Counted from the first letter of the stretch, positions 25,251-34,087 are shown. The stretch: DNA of 38,123 nucleotides from Maribacter sp. ACAM166 (GCF_005771495.1 NZ_VAUW01000039.1:1-38123), one strand, 5' to 3'. Notes: generated from the sequence alone by a model not told the origin. Numbers and translations: made by a program.

Positions 25251-25844
25251 ATGGAAAAGGTAAACTATATATCGCATCTCAATGAAGCTTTTGAGCGCTT
25301 CAACAATGACATCAGGATCAAACAAGGCCATATTACCTTGTACTTGGCATTCTTCCAGAAATGGAACCGAGAATTCTTTAAAAAGACGCTTACCGTGAAT
25401 AGGGAACTCATTATGGAAAGGGCCAAGATCAGATCGAAAACGACCTATCACAATTATCTAAGGGATTTGAACGATTGGGGATATTTACACTACTTTCCTT
25501 CTTTTCACCCAGCAAGAGGTTCAAGAATCAAGATGCCCAAATTCGGGACAACTAATGGGACACCTACAGTCCAAAAATTGACTAGCTCAGTCCCAGAACC
25601 TAGCCAAAATTTGATACCTTCTTTAAAACATAAAACAAAAGAAAACTTAAATAAACGGCCAAGGCCTTTTAATGAATTAGAAGTTTTACTTTTTTTTAAA
25701 GAAAACAAATGGTCTGCTGATGAAGGAAAAAAATTCTATGCGTACTACCAATCAAAAAATTGGACGCTGAGCCGAGGACTAAAAATCAAAGATTGGCAAA
25801 TGACAGCCTATACTTTTGTCTTACAAGGTTATGAAGTAAAATAG
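25251..25844 (+). CDS. Winged-helix-like protein of Bacteroidetes mobile elements
   Basis: 197 aa, preceded by a good ribosome-binding site (AGAGGAG, 25242-25248) for this genome. N-terminal helices (NYISHLNEAFERFNNDI, HITLYLAFFQKWN) lead to a helix-turn-helix segment RELIMERAKIRSKTTYHNYL with the wing DLNDWGYLHYF. The middle is low-complexity and polar; the C-terminal part (FNELEVLLFFKENKWS, GLKIKDWQMTA) recalls the DnaD-like tail of replication or transcription regulators. Genes of this type often sit beside bfmA in flavobacterial islands. Likely a transcription regulator or replication initiator-like DNA-binding protein; no catalytic motif. Confidence 0.6.
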   Translation: MEKVNYISHLNEAFERFNNDIRIKQGHITLYLAFFQKWNREFFKKTLTVNRELIMERAKIRSKTTYHNYLRDLNDWGYLHYFPSFHPARGSRIKMPKFGTTNGTPTVQKLTSSVPEPSQNLIPSLKHKTKENLNKRPRPFNELEVLLFFKENKWSADEGKKFYAYYQSKNWTLSRGLKIKDWQMTAYTFVLQGYEVK

Positions 25845-25867
25845 GAAACGACCAGGCCAATTTCTGG

Positions 25868-26582
25868 CTATCTATCTAATTTTGAGAAAGAACTATGATG
25901 AGCCACTTTGATATGGTTTACATTTTTTAGTTCGTACCTCGCACTCCGACCTCCACCAATAGGGCTGAAAATATTCTTTTGAACCAAGTCCTGTAAATCT
26001 CTCGTGGCAGTTGCTTTTGATGTACTAGCTATGGAAACATATTTTCGAACGTTCATTCCTCCCTCAAAACCTTGGTGACCTTCCTCCAACATTCTGCGTA
26101 CCACTTTTTGTTGCCTTTCATTAATTATATTCTTATTGTTCTCAAAGAACTTGGTTTTCTTTAAAGTAAACTCGATTTCTTGCTCAACATCGATTTGAGC
26201 ATCCAAGACCGTTTTTACAAAATAATTTATCCAATCTGTGATTTCGTTTGAACGTTGAGCAGATTTTAATGCATCATAATAATTGTTCTTATTGCTCTAT
26301 GGACTTTGATAAACTGAACAAAACAGGACGACCAATGCATTGGGAAAGTGCTTTTTCTGCTATGGCCCTACCTATTCTGCCATTACCGTCTTCAAAGGGG
26401 TGTATGGTTTCAAAATATAAATGAGTGATAGCTGACCTTACGATAGGTTTTTTGATAGCATTTTGGGATTCATTGAACCATGTTATAAATCCACTCATTT
26501 CCGAAGCAATTGTATTCGAAGGCGGGGCTTCAAAATGAACGGTTTCTCTTCCGATTGCCCCAGAAACTATCTGCATAGGTTC
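25868..26582 (-). pseudogene. Fic-family protein, 5'-truncated and frameshifted
   Basis: Fic enzymes transfer AMP to target proteins. The upstream piece (to 26289) has PMQIVSGAIGRETVHFEAPP and the complete active-site motif HPFEDGNGRIGR. Frame then changes near 26287-26296: SLSKSIEQ reaches a stop, while the next frame continues NKNNYYDALKSAQRSNEIT without a gap into the C-terminal helical and winged-helix part (ERQQKVVRRML, STSKATATRDLQDLVQ, 25868-26206). A small indel explains the break. The N-terminal portion (substrate and inhibitory helix region) is missing: at 26583 the reading meets the end of an IS3-type element. No upstream half of the gene is seen beyond the insertion sequences. Confidence 0.88.
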
Positions 26583-26676
26583 TGGACTTGCAACAAAAAA
26601 GTGGACAATTAGATAAGAGTTATGCTGCTACATTTTGATTATACATTTCTAGTTCAAATTCTTTAATAGGTTTATA
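26583..26676 (-). mobile_element. Terminal remnant of an IS3-family element
   Basis: The last residues of the minus-strand frame (YKPIKEFELEMYNQNVAA, stop at 26620) look like the tail of an IS3/IS150-type OrfB, not like an IS1182 transposase. They are followed by TGTCCACTTTTTTGTTGCA and then AGTCCA, ending in CA as IS3 elements do. The element end touches the Fic coding sequence exactly. Confidence 0.5.
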
Positions 26677-27691
26677 CCTCCCGAAAACGGGTATCCATCC
26701 GGTAACCTTCCTTTGTTCGAGAAAATGGTAATTGGCGCCATTGGAATAACCTGCGTCCGCCAGGAGATTCGTCATTATGAGCTCGTTTTTCCTTAAACGG
26801 TTCTGGACCTGCAAGCTGATATCGGTCAGGTACTGGCTGTCCCTGCCATCGGCAAAGTCAGCTTGGATATGAGAGATGACCCCTTCTGCGGTATCTACCG
26901 CCATACTGCAATAGTAGTTTAGCTTTCTGGCCTTACCTGGCTTTACCTGGCTTTACCGATATACGGGCATCCGGATCATGGGGGTTATAGTGCGTCTTGT
27001 TGCTGAGCAGGCGTGCTTTTTTGTGGGATGCACCGGCAGGGCGTACCGGACTGTCACTTAAGTTTCGTTGGTGTTTCTCTACGCGCTTCAGCTCGTGCGA
27101 AGGAGCGGAGATATGTGCGGGGGGTACCGTGCCACCATGCTTTTTAGTAGTTTCCCGATTTTCTTCCGACACTTTTTTCAAGTGATCGCCTATGGAGGTG
27201 GCCGGCACTTTTACCACTATGCTTTCCATGGACGCATTTGCTTTTACCGGGGCCGAATCTACCGCCTGGGTATGGCCGGATACCATTCCGCTGTCGACAC
27301 ACAGGGCAAATACCTTGTTGAACAATGTACCGAACAGGGATGTTGGGTAAAGTTGCCTCGTCCTGCAGATTGTTGAATGCCATGGCAGATCCTCGTCTAT
27401 GTCATAACCCAGAAAGTAGAGCACGTCCATTCGCATTCAGCAATGCTCCACCAGTTTTCGTTCGGAGGTGATGTTCTCAAGGTATCCCGTAATCAGTAGC
27501 TTAAAAAAGACCACGGGGTGGATAGAAGGGTTGCCGGTCTTGCCATAAAGTTCCTTCGTGTCCTTATAAAGAAAACTTAGGTCAAGCGTTTCGCGGAGTC
27601 TTCTGTAAAGATTTTCCTTTGGAATCCGGTCTGATAACCGGGAGCTGAGGAAGAGGAAGAGTTTTTCGGTGTAATTCTTTCTGCCTTGCAT
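26620..27691 (-). pseudogene. IS1182-family transposase, inactivated and 3'-truncated
   Basis: The start at 27691 gives MQGRKNYTEKLFLFLSSRL, and NPSIHPVVFFKLLITGYLEN is a hallmark of IS1182/IS5-group enzymes. At 27437-27439 an in-frame TGA interrupts HC*MRMDVLYFLGYDI. The DDE part continues with HTQAVDSAPVKANASME and DARISVKPGKAR. A 10-bp tandem duplication (TACCTGGCTT on the plus strand, 26934-26943 and 26944-26953) then shifts frame; removing one copy restores KPGKARKLNYYCSMAVDTAE. The last natural stretch is VTGWIPVFGRYKP, after which about 100 further residues expected of this family are replaced by an IS3-type tail. The element cannot make its transposase. Confidence 0.88.
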
Positions 27692-28082
27692 ACCTTTAAT
27701 TTACGAATTTCCGCACTTTTATAAAAGGAAAAATCGATATCTATTGGAGTTCTGCAACAACCACATCCGTCTTATGGCACTGTTTAAAAATTGTGTTTCT
27801 GAAAGCATAGGAATTACTAGTAGGTTCTCTTTTTACCTGATTTAATTATCAAAAATTTATACTTTCTAAATTATCACATTAATATTCAATAGTCTTCCTC
27901 CAAGTCAAAGTCCATGTATGCTAAAGGTGATTTTAAAACCATGGCAAGTAGCCATCACTTGAGCGCAATTGGATTCTTAGTGTCCCTTTTAAACTTTTTC
28001 TTGATTTCCTGCATAAGTCAATAGAATAAGTCCTACTCGTTATCACCGGGGAGTTTTGCATTGAATTTTCTATGTATTTTGC
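27692..28082. other. IS1182 5' flank and unassigned sequence
   Basis: On the minus strand, the IS1182 leader runs back to about 27765, where GTTGTTGCAGAACTCC is the likely outer end. Beyond it a short open stretch (REPTSNSYAFRNTIF, about 27770-27850) and small frames (such as MQEIKKKFKRDTKNPIALK and one ending AYMDFDLEEDY) may be gene remnants. None is recognised, and the missing Fic N terminus is not there. Confidence 0.4.
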
Positions 28083-30050
28083 CTAAGAAGATAGTTTATC
28101 CTTAAAATCGTTTATTACCCCGCCCTTCAACAGCAATCCTATTTGCCTATCGCTAAGGCTATGCTTCGTGAAAATTTCGATAGTGTTGTTCTTGTTTTTT
28201 ACCTTGACCCCTATGAGGCCTTTATTCATTATATCTTCCCTTAGGTTTTTGAACTCGATCAAAGCACCTTGTTCGATATCGTCATAATTCTGGGGATTGT
28301 CGAATTCCAAGGGAAGAATCCCGAAATTTATCAGATTCTGCCATGCGATCCGTGCATAATCCTTGGCAATGACCGCCACTTGTCCTAAATATTTTGGTGC
28401 TATCGCAGCATGTTCCCTACTACTGCCCTGTGCGTAGTTTTCCCCGGCCACGACGATATGACCACCGTGTTTTACTTTGGCAAGTATGGCCCGATCATAA
28501 AATGTTTCATCGATTACTGAGTAGGAGTATTTACTTATTTCAGGAATATTGCTTCTAAACGGAAGCACTTCCGCACCTGCTTTCAATATTTCATCCGTAG
28601 AGACATTGTCCCCCATCTTTAATAGTACGGGAACTTCGTATGCCGATTTTAGAGCGTTCATCTCTGGAAGAGATTTGATATTGGGTCCCTTTTTAAGCTT
28701 GATTTCGAGGTTGTTCTTGGTCGGCGCCACCAACATATCTACATTGATAATTTCCTGATTTGGAGCTTCGTATTGCGGATATTGCATTCCATATATCTTT
28801 TCAAGGTCTCTTGGGTCCGTAATCATCCCCGTTAATGCGGAGGCGGCAGCTGTTTCAGGACTACATAGATAGACCTGATCGTCCTTTGTTCCCGAACGAT
28901 CTGGAAAATTACGGGGCATCGTCCGAAGACTTATAGTGCCACTTGCCGGAGCCTGTCCCATACCAATGCAGCCCATACAGCCGGATTGGTGATAGCGCGC
29001 CCCTGCCTTTATCAGATTGGCAAAGGTTCCGTTCCCTATCATATTTTGAATAATCTGTCTGGAAGTGGGATTGATATCGAAGGATACTTCCTCGTTTACG
29101 CTTCTATCCTTTACAATGGCACCTGCCATCCAGAAATCCCGAAGTCCCGGATTGGCGGAAGAACCGATGACCACCTGACTGATTTTTCTGTTTTCCACAT
29201 CGCGAACGGGGACAACATTGCCAGGGCTTGTGGGCAAAGCAATTAGAGGAACCAGTTCATCCATCAGAATTTCATGCTCCAAGTCATAGGAGCAACCTTC
29301 ATCCGCTAAAATTTCGGTCCAATCGTCTTCCCTTCCCTGGGATTTTAGAAAGCGACGGGTTTCGCCATCACTTGGAAATACCGTTGTAGTAGCACCGAGC
29401 TCGGCACCCATATTCGCTATGACATGCCTATCCATGGCACTCAAATACTTTAATCCACTCCCATAATACTCTATTATTTTACCTACACCCCCTTTAACAC
29501 CAAAACGACGTAACATTTCAAGTATGACGTCTTTGGCGCTTACCCAATCGGGAAGTTTACCCATCAGTTTCACGCCCATAATCTTTGGCATTTTTACAAA
29601 ATAGGGTTGCCCGGCTATGGCAGCGGCCACATCCAATCCACCTGTTCCAATGGCAAGCATTCCCAAAGATCCCGCAGCACAACTATGACTATCGGAACCT
29701 ACTAGGGACTTCCCCGGAATTCCAAAACGTTCCATATGAACGGGATGACTTACTCCGTTACCGGGCTTGCTGTACCATAGCCCGAATTTTTGAGCCGCCG
29801 AATATAAAAAAAGATGGTCGTCCGCATTTTTAAAATCGGTCTGTAATAAATTATGATCTATATATTGCACAGCCACTTCGGTCTTTGCCCTTTTGAGACC
29901 CATTGCTTCCAGTTCCAACTGTACCAAAGTTCCTGTAGCATCTTGCAATAATGCCTGATCTATTATTAGTCCAATTTCCGTTCCCGGGTCCGCTTTCCCG
30001 GTTATCAAGTGGGATTGTATCAATTTCTGCGCAACGTTCAATGAATTCAT
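28083..30050 (-). CDS. Aconitate hydratase, Aquifex type
   Basis: 655 aa [4Fe-4S] enzyme interconverting citrate and isocitrate in the TCA cycle. The length fits the Aquifex-type putative aconitase group, not the roughly 750-900 aa AcnA/AcnB or mitochondrial types. Active-site regions: SDSHSCAAGSLGMLAIGTGG (about 120), cluster cysteines in HQSGCMGCIGMGQAPASG (about 358), and the swivel domain with GENYAQGSSREHAAIAPK (about 540). It is single and complete, flanked by the island on one side and the oxidative-stress cassette on the other. Homoaconitase or isopropylmalate isomerase specificity is possible but less likely, since no leu or lys genes are nearby. Confidence 0.9.
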   Translation of the reverse strand: MNSLNVAQKLIQSHLITGKADPGTEIGLIIDQALLQDATGTLVQLELEAMGLKRAKTEVAVQYIDHNLLQTDFKNADDHLFLYSAAQKFGLWYSKPGNGVSHPVHMERFGIPGKSLVGSDSHSCAAGSLGMLAIGTGGLDVAAAIAGQPYFVKMPKIMGVKLMGKLPDWVSAKDVILEMLRRFGVKGGVGKIIEYYGSGLKYLSAMDRHVIANMGAELGATTTVFPSDGETRRFLKSQGREDDWTEILADEGCSYDLEHEILMDELVPLIALPTSPGNVVPVRDVENRKISQVVIGSSANPGLRDFWMAGAIVKDRSVNEEVSFDINPTSRQIIQNMIGNGTFANLIKAGARYHQSGCMGCIGMGQAPASGTISLRTMPRNFPDRSGTKDDQVYLCSPETAAASALTGMITDPRDLEKIYGMQYPQYEAPNQEIINVDMLVAPTKNNLEIKLKKGPNIKSLPEMNALKSAYEVPVLLKMGDNVSTDEILKAGAEVLPFRSNIPEISKYSYSVIDETFYDRAILAKVKHGGHIVVAGENYAQGSSREHAAIAPKYLGQVAVIAKDYARIAWQNLINFGILPLEFDNPQNYDDIEQGALIEFKNLREDIMNKGLIGVKVKNKNNTIEIFTKHSLSDRQIGLLLKGGVINDFKDKLSS

Positions 30051-30645
30051 GTTTTTGTTTTTAAAAACTACGTTTAACTAAAGTGTTCGACAGGTTTGTC
30101 ATGAGAAAGTATCAAGGAATTGGGAATTTCGATAAAATTGTAAGTGTTTATAGAAGATATGAATTTCTGGACTCATATAAAAATGAGAAGGAAAGAAGTT
30201 TTGCTAAAAGTGTCCAAGTCTCCTAAGTTTTGGTTCATCAACGACAGCTTTTTAAATATTACCAACTTCGGAATACAATCATTATTCATTAACAGGCAAT
30301 AACCACAGCGTCCTTTTTTATGGGTGTTCATCAAGTCCCCCCATACCCAATGGTCGGGTCATCGAATACATAGGTAACCACTAGACGCGTACCTATTTAT
30401 GTAGGCATTTCGTGAGCATATTTCAAAGCAGTTAAGAAATTTTCTAAGTAATCGGCGGCATATGGAATTGTTTTCACTTGAAAATAGATTCCAATTTAAG
30501 TGTCTTAATTATAAACTAAAAAGGAGTGAAAATATGACCTGAATTATACAACCATTTTCTCAATCATGACTTAGGTCATTATATATGTGTAAGCAAATCA
30601 ATACCTTGTATTAGTTACAAATAGTACGAATTAAGTTATAACAAC
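30051..30645. other. Intergenic region upstream of the ferritin cassette
   Basis: About 600 bp without a convincing gene. A 41-residue frame at 30101-30226 (MRKYQGIGNFDKIV) has no recognisable similarity and no start signal. The one clear regulatory candidate is the palindrome at 30566-30579 with a -7-like box 22 bp further on. Confidence 0.5.
30566..30608 (+). promoter_or_regulatory. FNR/CRP-like palindrome with downstream -7-like box
   Basis: ATGAC-TTAG-GTCAT (30566-30579) has the 5-4-5 geometry of FNR/DNR-type sites. TACCTTG (30602-30608) resembles the -7 element TAnnTTTG. The palindrome centre (30572.5) would fall about 40 bp before the implied start of transcription, the place for a class II activator. 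It would drive the small ORF at 30646 and the ferritin gene. Confidence 0.45.
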
Positions 30646-30780
30646 ATGAGCGATAAAAGAAAATTAAAGAGGAAAGGAAAACAATCAAACCCTACGAATC
30701 TAACTGGCGGCACCGATGTCAAGAATAAAACATTTGATATTGAAAAAAAAACTATAGATGAAAACCAAAGCAAAAAATAG
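30646..30780 (+). CDS. Small basic protein, 44 aa
   Basis: Starts MSDKRKLKRKGKQSNPTNL and ends DENQSKK. It is highly basic at the N terminus and rich in Lys, Asn and Thr, without membrane segment or cysteine; it is probably disordered. It lies 38 bp downstream of the -7-like box and 84 bp before ferritin, so it would be in the same transcript. No family is recognised. Too short for coding potential to be judged by length; support is its position and clean frame. Confidence 0.45.
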   Translation: MSDKRKLKRKGKQSNPTNLTGGTDVKNKTFDIEKKTIDENQSKK

Positions 30781-30863
30781 CATAGAAAGAACAATGGAAC
30801 CGCACAGTTATAATGATTTGCTTTACTAAATTTTAAAAAATCACCCTATTAAAACTATATCAG

Positions 30864-31415
30864 ATGAAAACTAATAGACTTTCGGGTAAGCTCTCAGCCG
30901 CATTAAATGAGCAAATGACAAAAGAAGCACATGCTGCACAAATTTACTTATCGTATGCTGCATGGGCTGACAATGATGGATATAGTGGTATTACAAATTT
31001 TCTTTTCCGTCATGCAGCGGAAGAGCGAAACCACATGATGAAGTTGTTTGAATACATTTTAAAAAGAGGCGCAAAAGTAAAAGTGACTGCCATCCCTGCT
31101 CCCACAGCCGACCCTGTAAGTGTAAACAATTGTTTTGAAAAAGTATTTGAGCATGAAGTAAGTAATACTAAAGCCATTTATAACTTAGTAAAGTTGTCCC
31201 ATACTGAAGAAGATTGGGCTACATGGAATTTCTTGCAATGGTTTGTGAAGGAACAGACAGAAGAAGAAAATCTTGCTATCAGTTTATTAGATAAAATTAA
31301 AATTGCAGGGGGTGAAAAGGCCTCACAAGATGCGCTGTATTTATTTGATAAAGATTTAGGGGAAACTCCAGACAATGTGAGATTGGCGCAGAAAGTAACA
31401 ACTGATAATCCTTAA
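30864..31415 (+). CDS. ftnA: Bacterial non-heme ferritin (copy 1)
   Basis: 183 aa, four-helix bundle. The ferroxidase centre is visible: Glu in LNEQM (residue 16), E54 and H57 in AAEERNHMMK, a Glu in the third helix (VFEHEVSNTKAIYNLV), and EQTEEENLA. It oxidises Fe(II) with O2 or H2O2 and stores iron, lowering Fenton damage. The C-terminal tail (LFDKDLGETPDN) is soluble-type and lacks a heme-binding Met. A second copy starting at 37625 is almost identical through the middle of the gene. It opens the oxidative-stress cassette. Confidence 0.95.
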   Translation: MKTNRLSGKLSAALNEQMTKEAHAAQIYLSYAAWADNDGYSGITNFLFRHAAEERNHMMKLFEYILKRGAKVKVTAIPAPTADPVSVNNCFEKVFEHEVSNTKAIYNLVKLSHTEEDWATWNFLQWFVKEQTEEENLAISLLDKIKIAGGEKASQDALYLFDKDLGETPDNVRLAQKVTTDNP

Positions 31416-31568
31416 TAACTATGAAAAAACAACATTGTATTTCAATTTTCTGCGGATTGTTGGTTAAGAGTAACTGTCCAATTTAGGTTGGATGCAAAGT
31501 ACCGTATTCAAAAAATACAAACCCTCACCAAGGTCATGCAAAGCTGCGACCATCTAAAGTGATTTTGT

Positions 31569-31585
31569 ATGTATAACTAATACAT
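31569..31585. promoter_or_regulatory. Palindrome upstream of the peroxiredoxin gene
   Basis: ATGTAT-AACTA-ATACAT is a perfect 6-bp inverted repeat with a 5-nt spacer, 48 bp before the peroxiredoxin start. It is AT-rich and could be an operator for a redox regulator. The 200-bp gap after ferritin also has a 21-residue frame at 31421 (MKKQHCISIFCGLLV) that looks like the start of a lost exported protein. Confidence 0.35.
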
Positions 31586-31633
31586 GGTAACAGATTTAAG
31601 TCTTCACGGAAATAACATTAAAGCAATATCATA

Positions 31634-32362
31634 ATGGAAACAATAGAAAAAATAGAAACAAAAGAAAAAATTAGCGCCATGCCTCGGATAGGGGATGTCG
31701 CACCAACATTTGAAGCAATAACAACGCAGGGGAACATAAATTTCCCGGCCGACTATGTGGGTAAATGGGTTATACTCTTTAGCCATCCGGCCGATTTTAC
31801 CCCTGTATGTACCTCTGAGTTCATAACGTTCGCAAATCTTGAAAGTAAGTTCGACAAGGCCAACTGCAAATTGGTGGGTTTGTCAATTGATGGCTTGTAT
31901 AGCCATATTGCTTGGTTGCGAACGATTAAGGATAAAATTGAGTTTAATGGAATGGAAAACGTTGAGGTCAAATTCCCTTTAATTGAGGACATTACGATGG
32001 AAGTGGCCAAAAAGTATGGAATGATTCAGCCAGGGGAAAGCAAGACACAGGCAGTAAGGGCGGTATTCTTTATTGACCCCAACAGTATTGTAAGGGCCAT
32101 TATTTATTACCCTTTGAGCTTAGGAAGAAATTTTGATGAAATCTATAGGGCTTTGATAGCGATGAAAACATCGGATGCATTTAATGTAGCAACTCCTGCA
32201 GATTGGAATCCTGGAGACGATGTTATTGTTTCACCTGCGGGAACTTGCGGTGTTGCAGAAGAAAGAATGACTTCCGATGATGAGTTGGAGTGCAAAGACT
32301 GGTTTTTCTGTACCAAAAAATTAGACAAGGATACCGTGTTGGATAAAATTCTCAAGAAATAA
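31634..32362 (+). CDS. Peroxiredoxin, Prx6/archaeal AhpC type
   Basis: 242 aa. The AhpC/TSA domain has the peroxidatic Cys59 in the motif DFTPVCTSE, with the conserved Arg in TQAVRAVFF. The C-terminal extension carries Cys205 (PAGTCGVAEE), Cys220 and Cys226 (ECKDWFFCTKKL), the arrangement of long Prx6-group enzymes of archaea and anaerobes, in which C-terminal cysteines resolve the sulfenic acid. It reduces H2O2, organic peroxides and peroxynitrite in the cytoplasm using thioredoxin-like donors. No signal peptide. It is transcribed in the same direction as ferritin and SOD. Confidence 0.93.
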   Translation: METIEKIETKEKISAMPRIGDVAPTFEAITTQGNINFPADYVGKWVILFSHPADFTPVCTSEFITFANLESKFDKANCKLVGLSIDGLYSHIAWLRTIKDKIEFNGMENVEVKFPLIEDITMEVAKKYGMIQPGESKTQAVRAVFFIDPNSIVRAIIYYPLSLGRNFDEIYRALIAMKTSDAFNVATPADWNPGDDVIVSPAGTCGVAEERMTSDDELECKDWFFCTKKLDKDTVLDKILKK

Positions 32363-32511
32363 TAGCCTGTATTATAATGCTGCAATTATTTTAAAACAAG
32401 ATAGTGGTAGTTAGAATGCTTTTGGGAATTAAGAGCCTGATTGTATGGTGCGAGTTTCTCTTATGCCTAGTTAAACCTTGCATTTAAATTAATAGACAAA
32501 AAACGTTAAGA

Positions 32512-33237
32512 ATGAACAAGCGGAAATTTTTAAACCAAGCCATGTTGGTATCGGCAGGTGCTTATATTGCGCCTTCCGTGCTACTATCGGCTTGTAAATC
32601 AGAATCTAAAAAAGAAAAAATCATGAAAACAACTTCAGTTGCTACGAGTACTTTTAAATTACCCGAACTTCCGTATGGCTACAATGCCTTTCCAGAAACT
32701 ATTGATCCTTTAACTATGGAAATACATTATACGAAACATCATCAGGGATATACCGATAAACTTAACGGGGCTTTAAAAGAAACCAATATTTCTGGGAAAA
32801 CGATAGAAGAAATTTTAAGTATGGATAATCTCTCTGATGCGATACGCAACAATGGTGGCGGTTATTTTAATCATAGTCTATATTGGGACATCTTAACTCC
32901 TGGCGGTACCATGAGCAGTAGCTTTAAAGCTAAAATTATTGAAGATTTTGGATCAGAGGAAGCCTTTATGAATGAATTGTCAGAGGCGGGTGCAAAACGT
33001 TTTGGATCAGGTTGGGCTTGGCTTGTTCAAGATAATGACAAAAAATTACACATTTCCGCTACACCTAATCAGGATAATCCATTGATGAAAGTATCAGAGA
33101 TGAGCGGAACACCAATATTAGGTATTGACGTTTGGGAACACGCTTATTATCTCAAATATCAAAATAAAAGAACAGAGTACCTTAAAAAAATATTTAAAAT
33201 AATTAACTGGAATAAAGTGGAAGCCAGAATGATTTAA
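32512..33237 (+). CDS. Exported Fe/Mn superoxide dismutase lipoprotein
   Basis: 241 aa. An unusual N terminus, NKRKFLNQAMLVSAG then PSVLLSAC, combines a Tat-like KRKFL with a lipobox (lipid cysteine at residue 28), so the mature enzyme is probably anchored outside the cytoplasmic membrane. A Lys/Ser/Thr-rich linker leads to the SOD domain. Metal ligands by alignment with E. coli SodA: His72 (MEIHYTKHH), His121 (FNHSLYW), Asp206 and His210 (GIDVWEHAYY); Tyr80 corresponds to the gateway Tyr. Whether iron or manganese is used cannot be decided. Second-site Met at residue 38 could give a cytoplasmic form, but the lipobox argues against it. Follows the peroxiredoxin gene by 149 bp. Confidence 0.93.
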   Translation: MNKRKFLNQAMLVSAGAYIAPSVLLSACKSESKKEKIMKTTSVATSTFKLPELPYGYNAFPETIDPLTMEIHYTKHHQGYTDKLNGALKETNISGKTIEEILSMDNLSDAIRNNGGGYFNHSLYWDILTPGGTMSSSFKAKIIEDFGSEEAFMNELSEAGAKRFGSGWAWLVQDNDKKLHISATPNQDNPLMKVSEMSGTPILGIDVWEHAYYLKYQNKRTEYLKKIFKIINWNKVEARMI

Positions 33238-33427
33238 TTTTTATTTTTTTTCGCAATTCCGATATAGATGTAACGATTAAACTACCTCTTAAAACAATCT
33301 TGCTTTTAGATTAGTATAGAATATACAGGATTGAGACTTTAAATAGGTCTTTACTAAACTTAAGTAAACAAATCACGATGAAGTAATGTTTAAAATTTAA
33401 ATATAGTCGAACTAAAATCAAAAAATT

Positions 33428-34087
33428 ATGAAAAAATATGTGGTAGAGTTTATAGGTAGCTTCTTTCTTTTGCTGATAATTGTTGTTTCCGTTAATGGTA
33501 CTGCCGGCAATATGGCGCCTTTAGCCATTGGGAGTATTCTCATGGTAATGGTTTTTGCGGGTGGATATATATCCGGGGGCCATTTTAATCCTGCGGTTAC
33601 CCAAGGTGTTTGGATACGTGGTAATGTCAAAGCCACGGATGTCCCAAGGTATATGATAGGTTAGTTACTGGGATTACTTTTGGGGGCATTTACAGCTACA
33701 TATTTTTTGGGCTTTATACCTGGAGTCACCCAGATTAGCATCAGTGGAATATTTGATTTTATGGGAGGTGCTTTGGCCGAATTTCTTGGCACTTTTGCAC
33801 TTGTTTGGGTGGTATTGCACACAGCTACAGCCACGGATATAAAAGGCAATTCATTTTACGGGCTCGCCATAGGATTTACGATTATGTCAAGTGCCTATGG
33901 TTTGGGAGGGATAACCGGAGGGGAGTTCAACCCTGCCGTAGCAGTAGGTATTAGTACCATTGGCATGACTACTTGGGACAATATTCTAGCTTTTCTCCTA
34001 GGTCAGTTGCTCGCTGGGGTAGCAGCTGCATTTGTATTTAAGTATGTGACCGGTGATCCCTTAAAAACAAATGAAAATGGCAAATAA
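33428..34087 (+). pseudogene. MIP-family aquaporin interrupted by one amber codon
   Basis: Reading through gives 219 codons of a six-helix channel. First half: MKKYVVEFIGSFFLLLIIV, with the NPA loop SGGHFNPAVTQG. An in-frame TAG at 33662-33664 follows YMIG. Then LLGLLLGAFTATYFLG continues with no shift, and the second NPA loop GGEFNPAVAVG is intact to the end at 34087. The expected residue is Gln (CAG, as in YMIGQLLG), so one C-to-T change explains the stop. Everything else is well conserved, so the lesion is recent, or a suppressor or sequencing error is involved. Aquaporins of this type may also pass H2O2, which would fit the SOD and KatG neighbours. Confidence 0.9.

Noticed and set aside
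26583..27765. Matching terminal inverted repeats around the IS1182 block
   Set aside because: The sequences at the two ends (CTTGCAACAA near 26586 and CTGCAACAA near 27752) lie in the same orientation on the plus strand, not inverted, which agrees with the left end belonging to a different (IS3-type) element.
21561..27770. Direct repeat of the tRNA-Asp 3' end as right boundary of the island
   Set aside because: Reading downstream by eye I found no second copy of TTCGAGTCCCGTCC; it may lie outside the window or have been deleted.
30101..30226. 41-residue plus-strand frame MRKYQGIGNFDKIV...
   Set aside because: No similarity recognised, no promoter or ribosome-binding site close by, and length within chance for this AT content.
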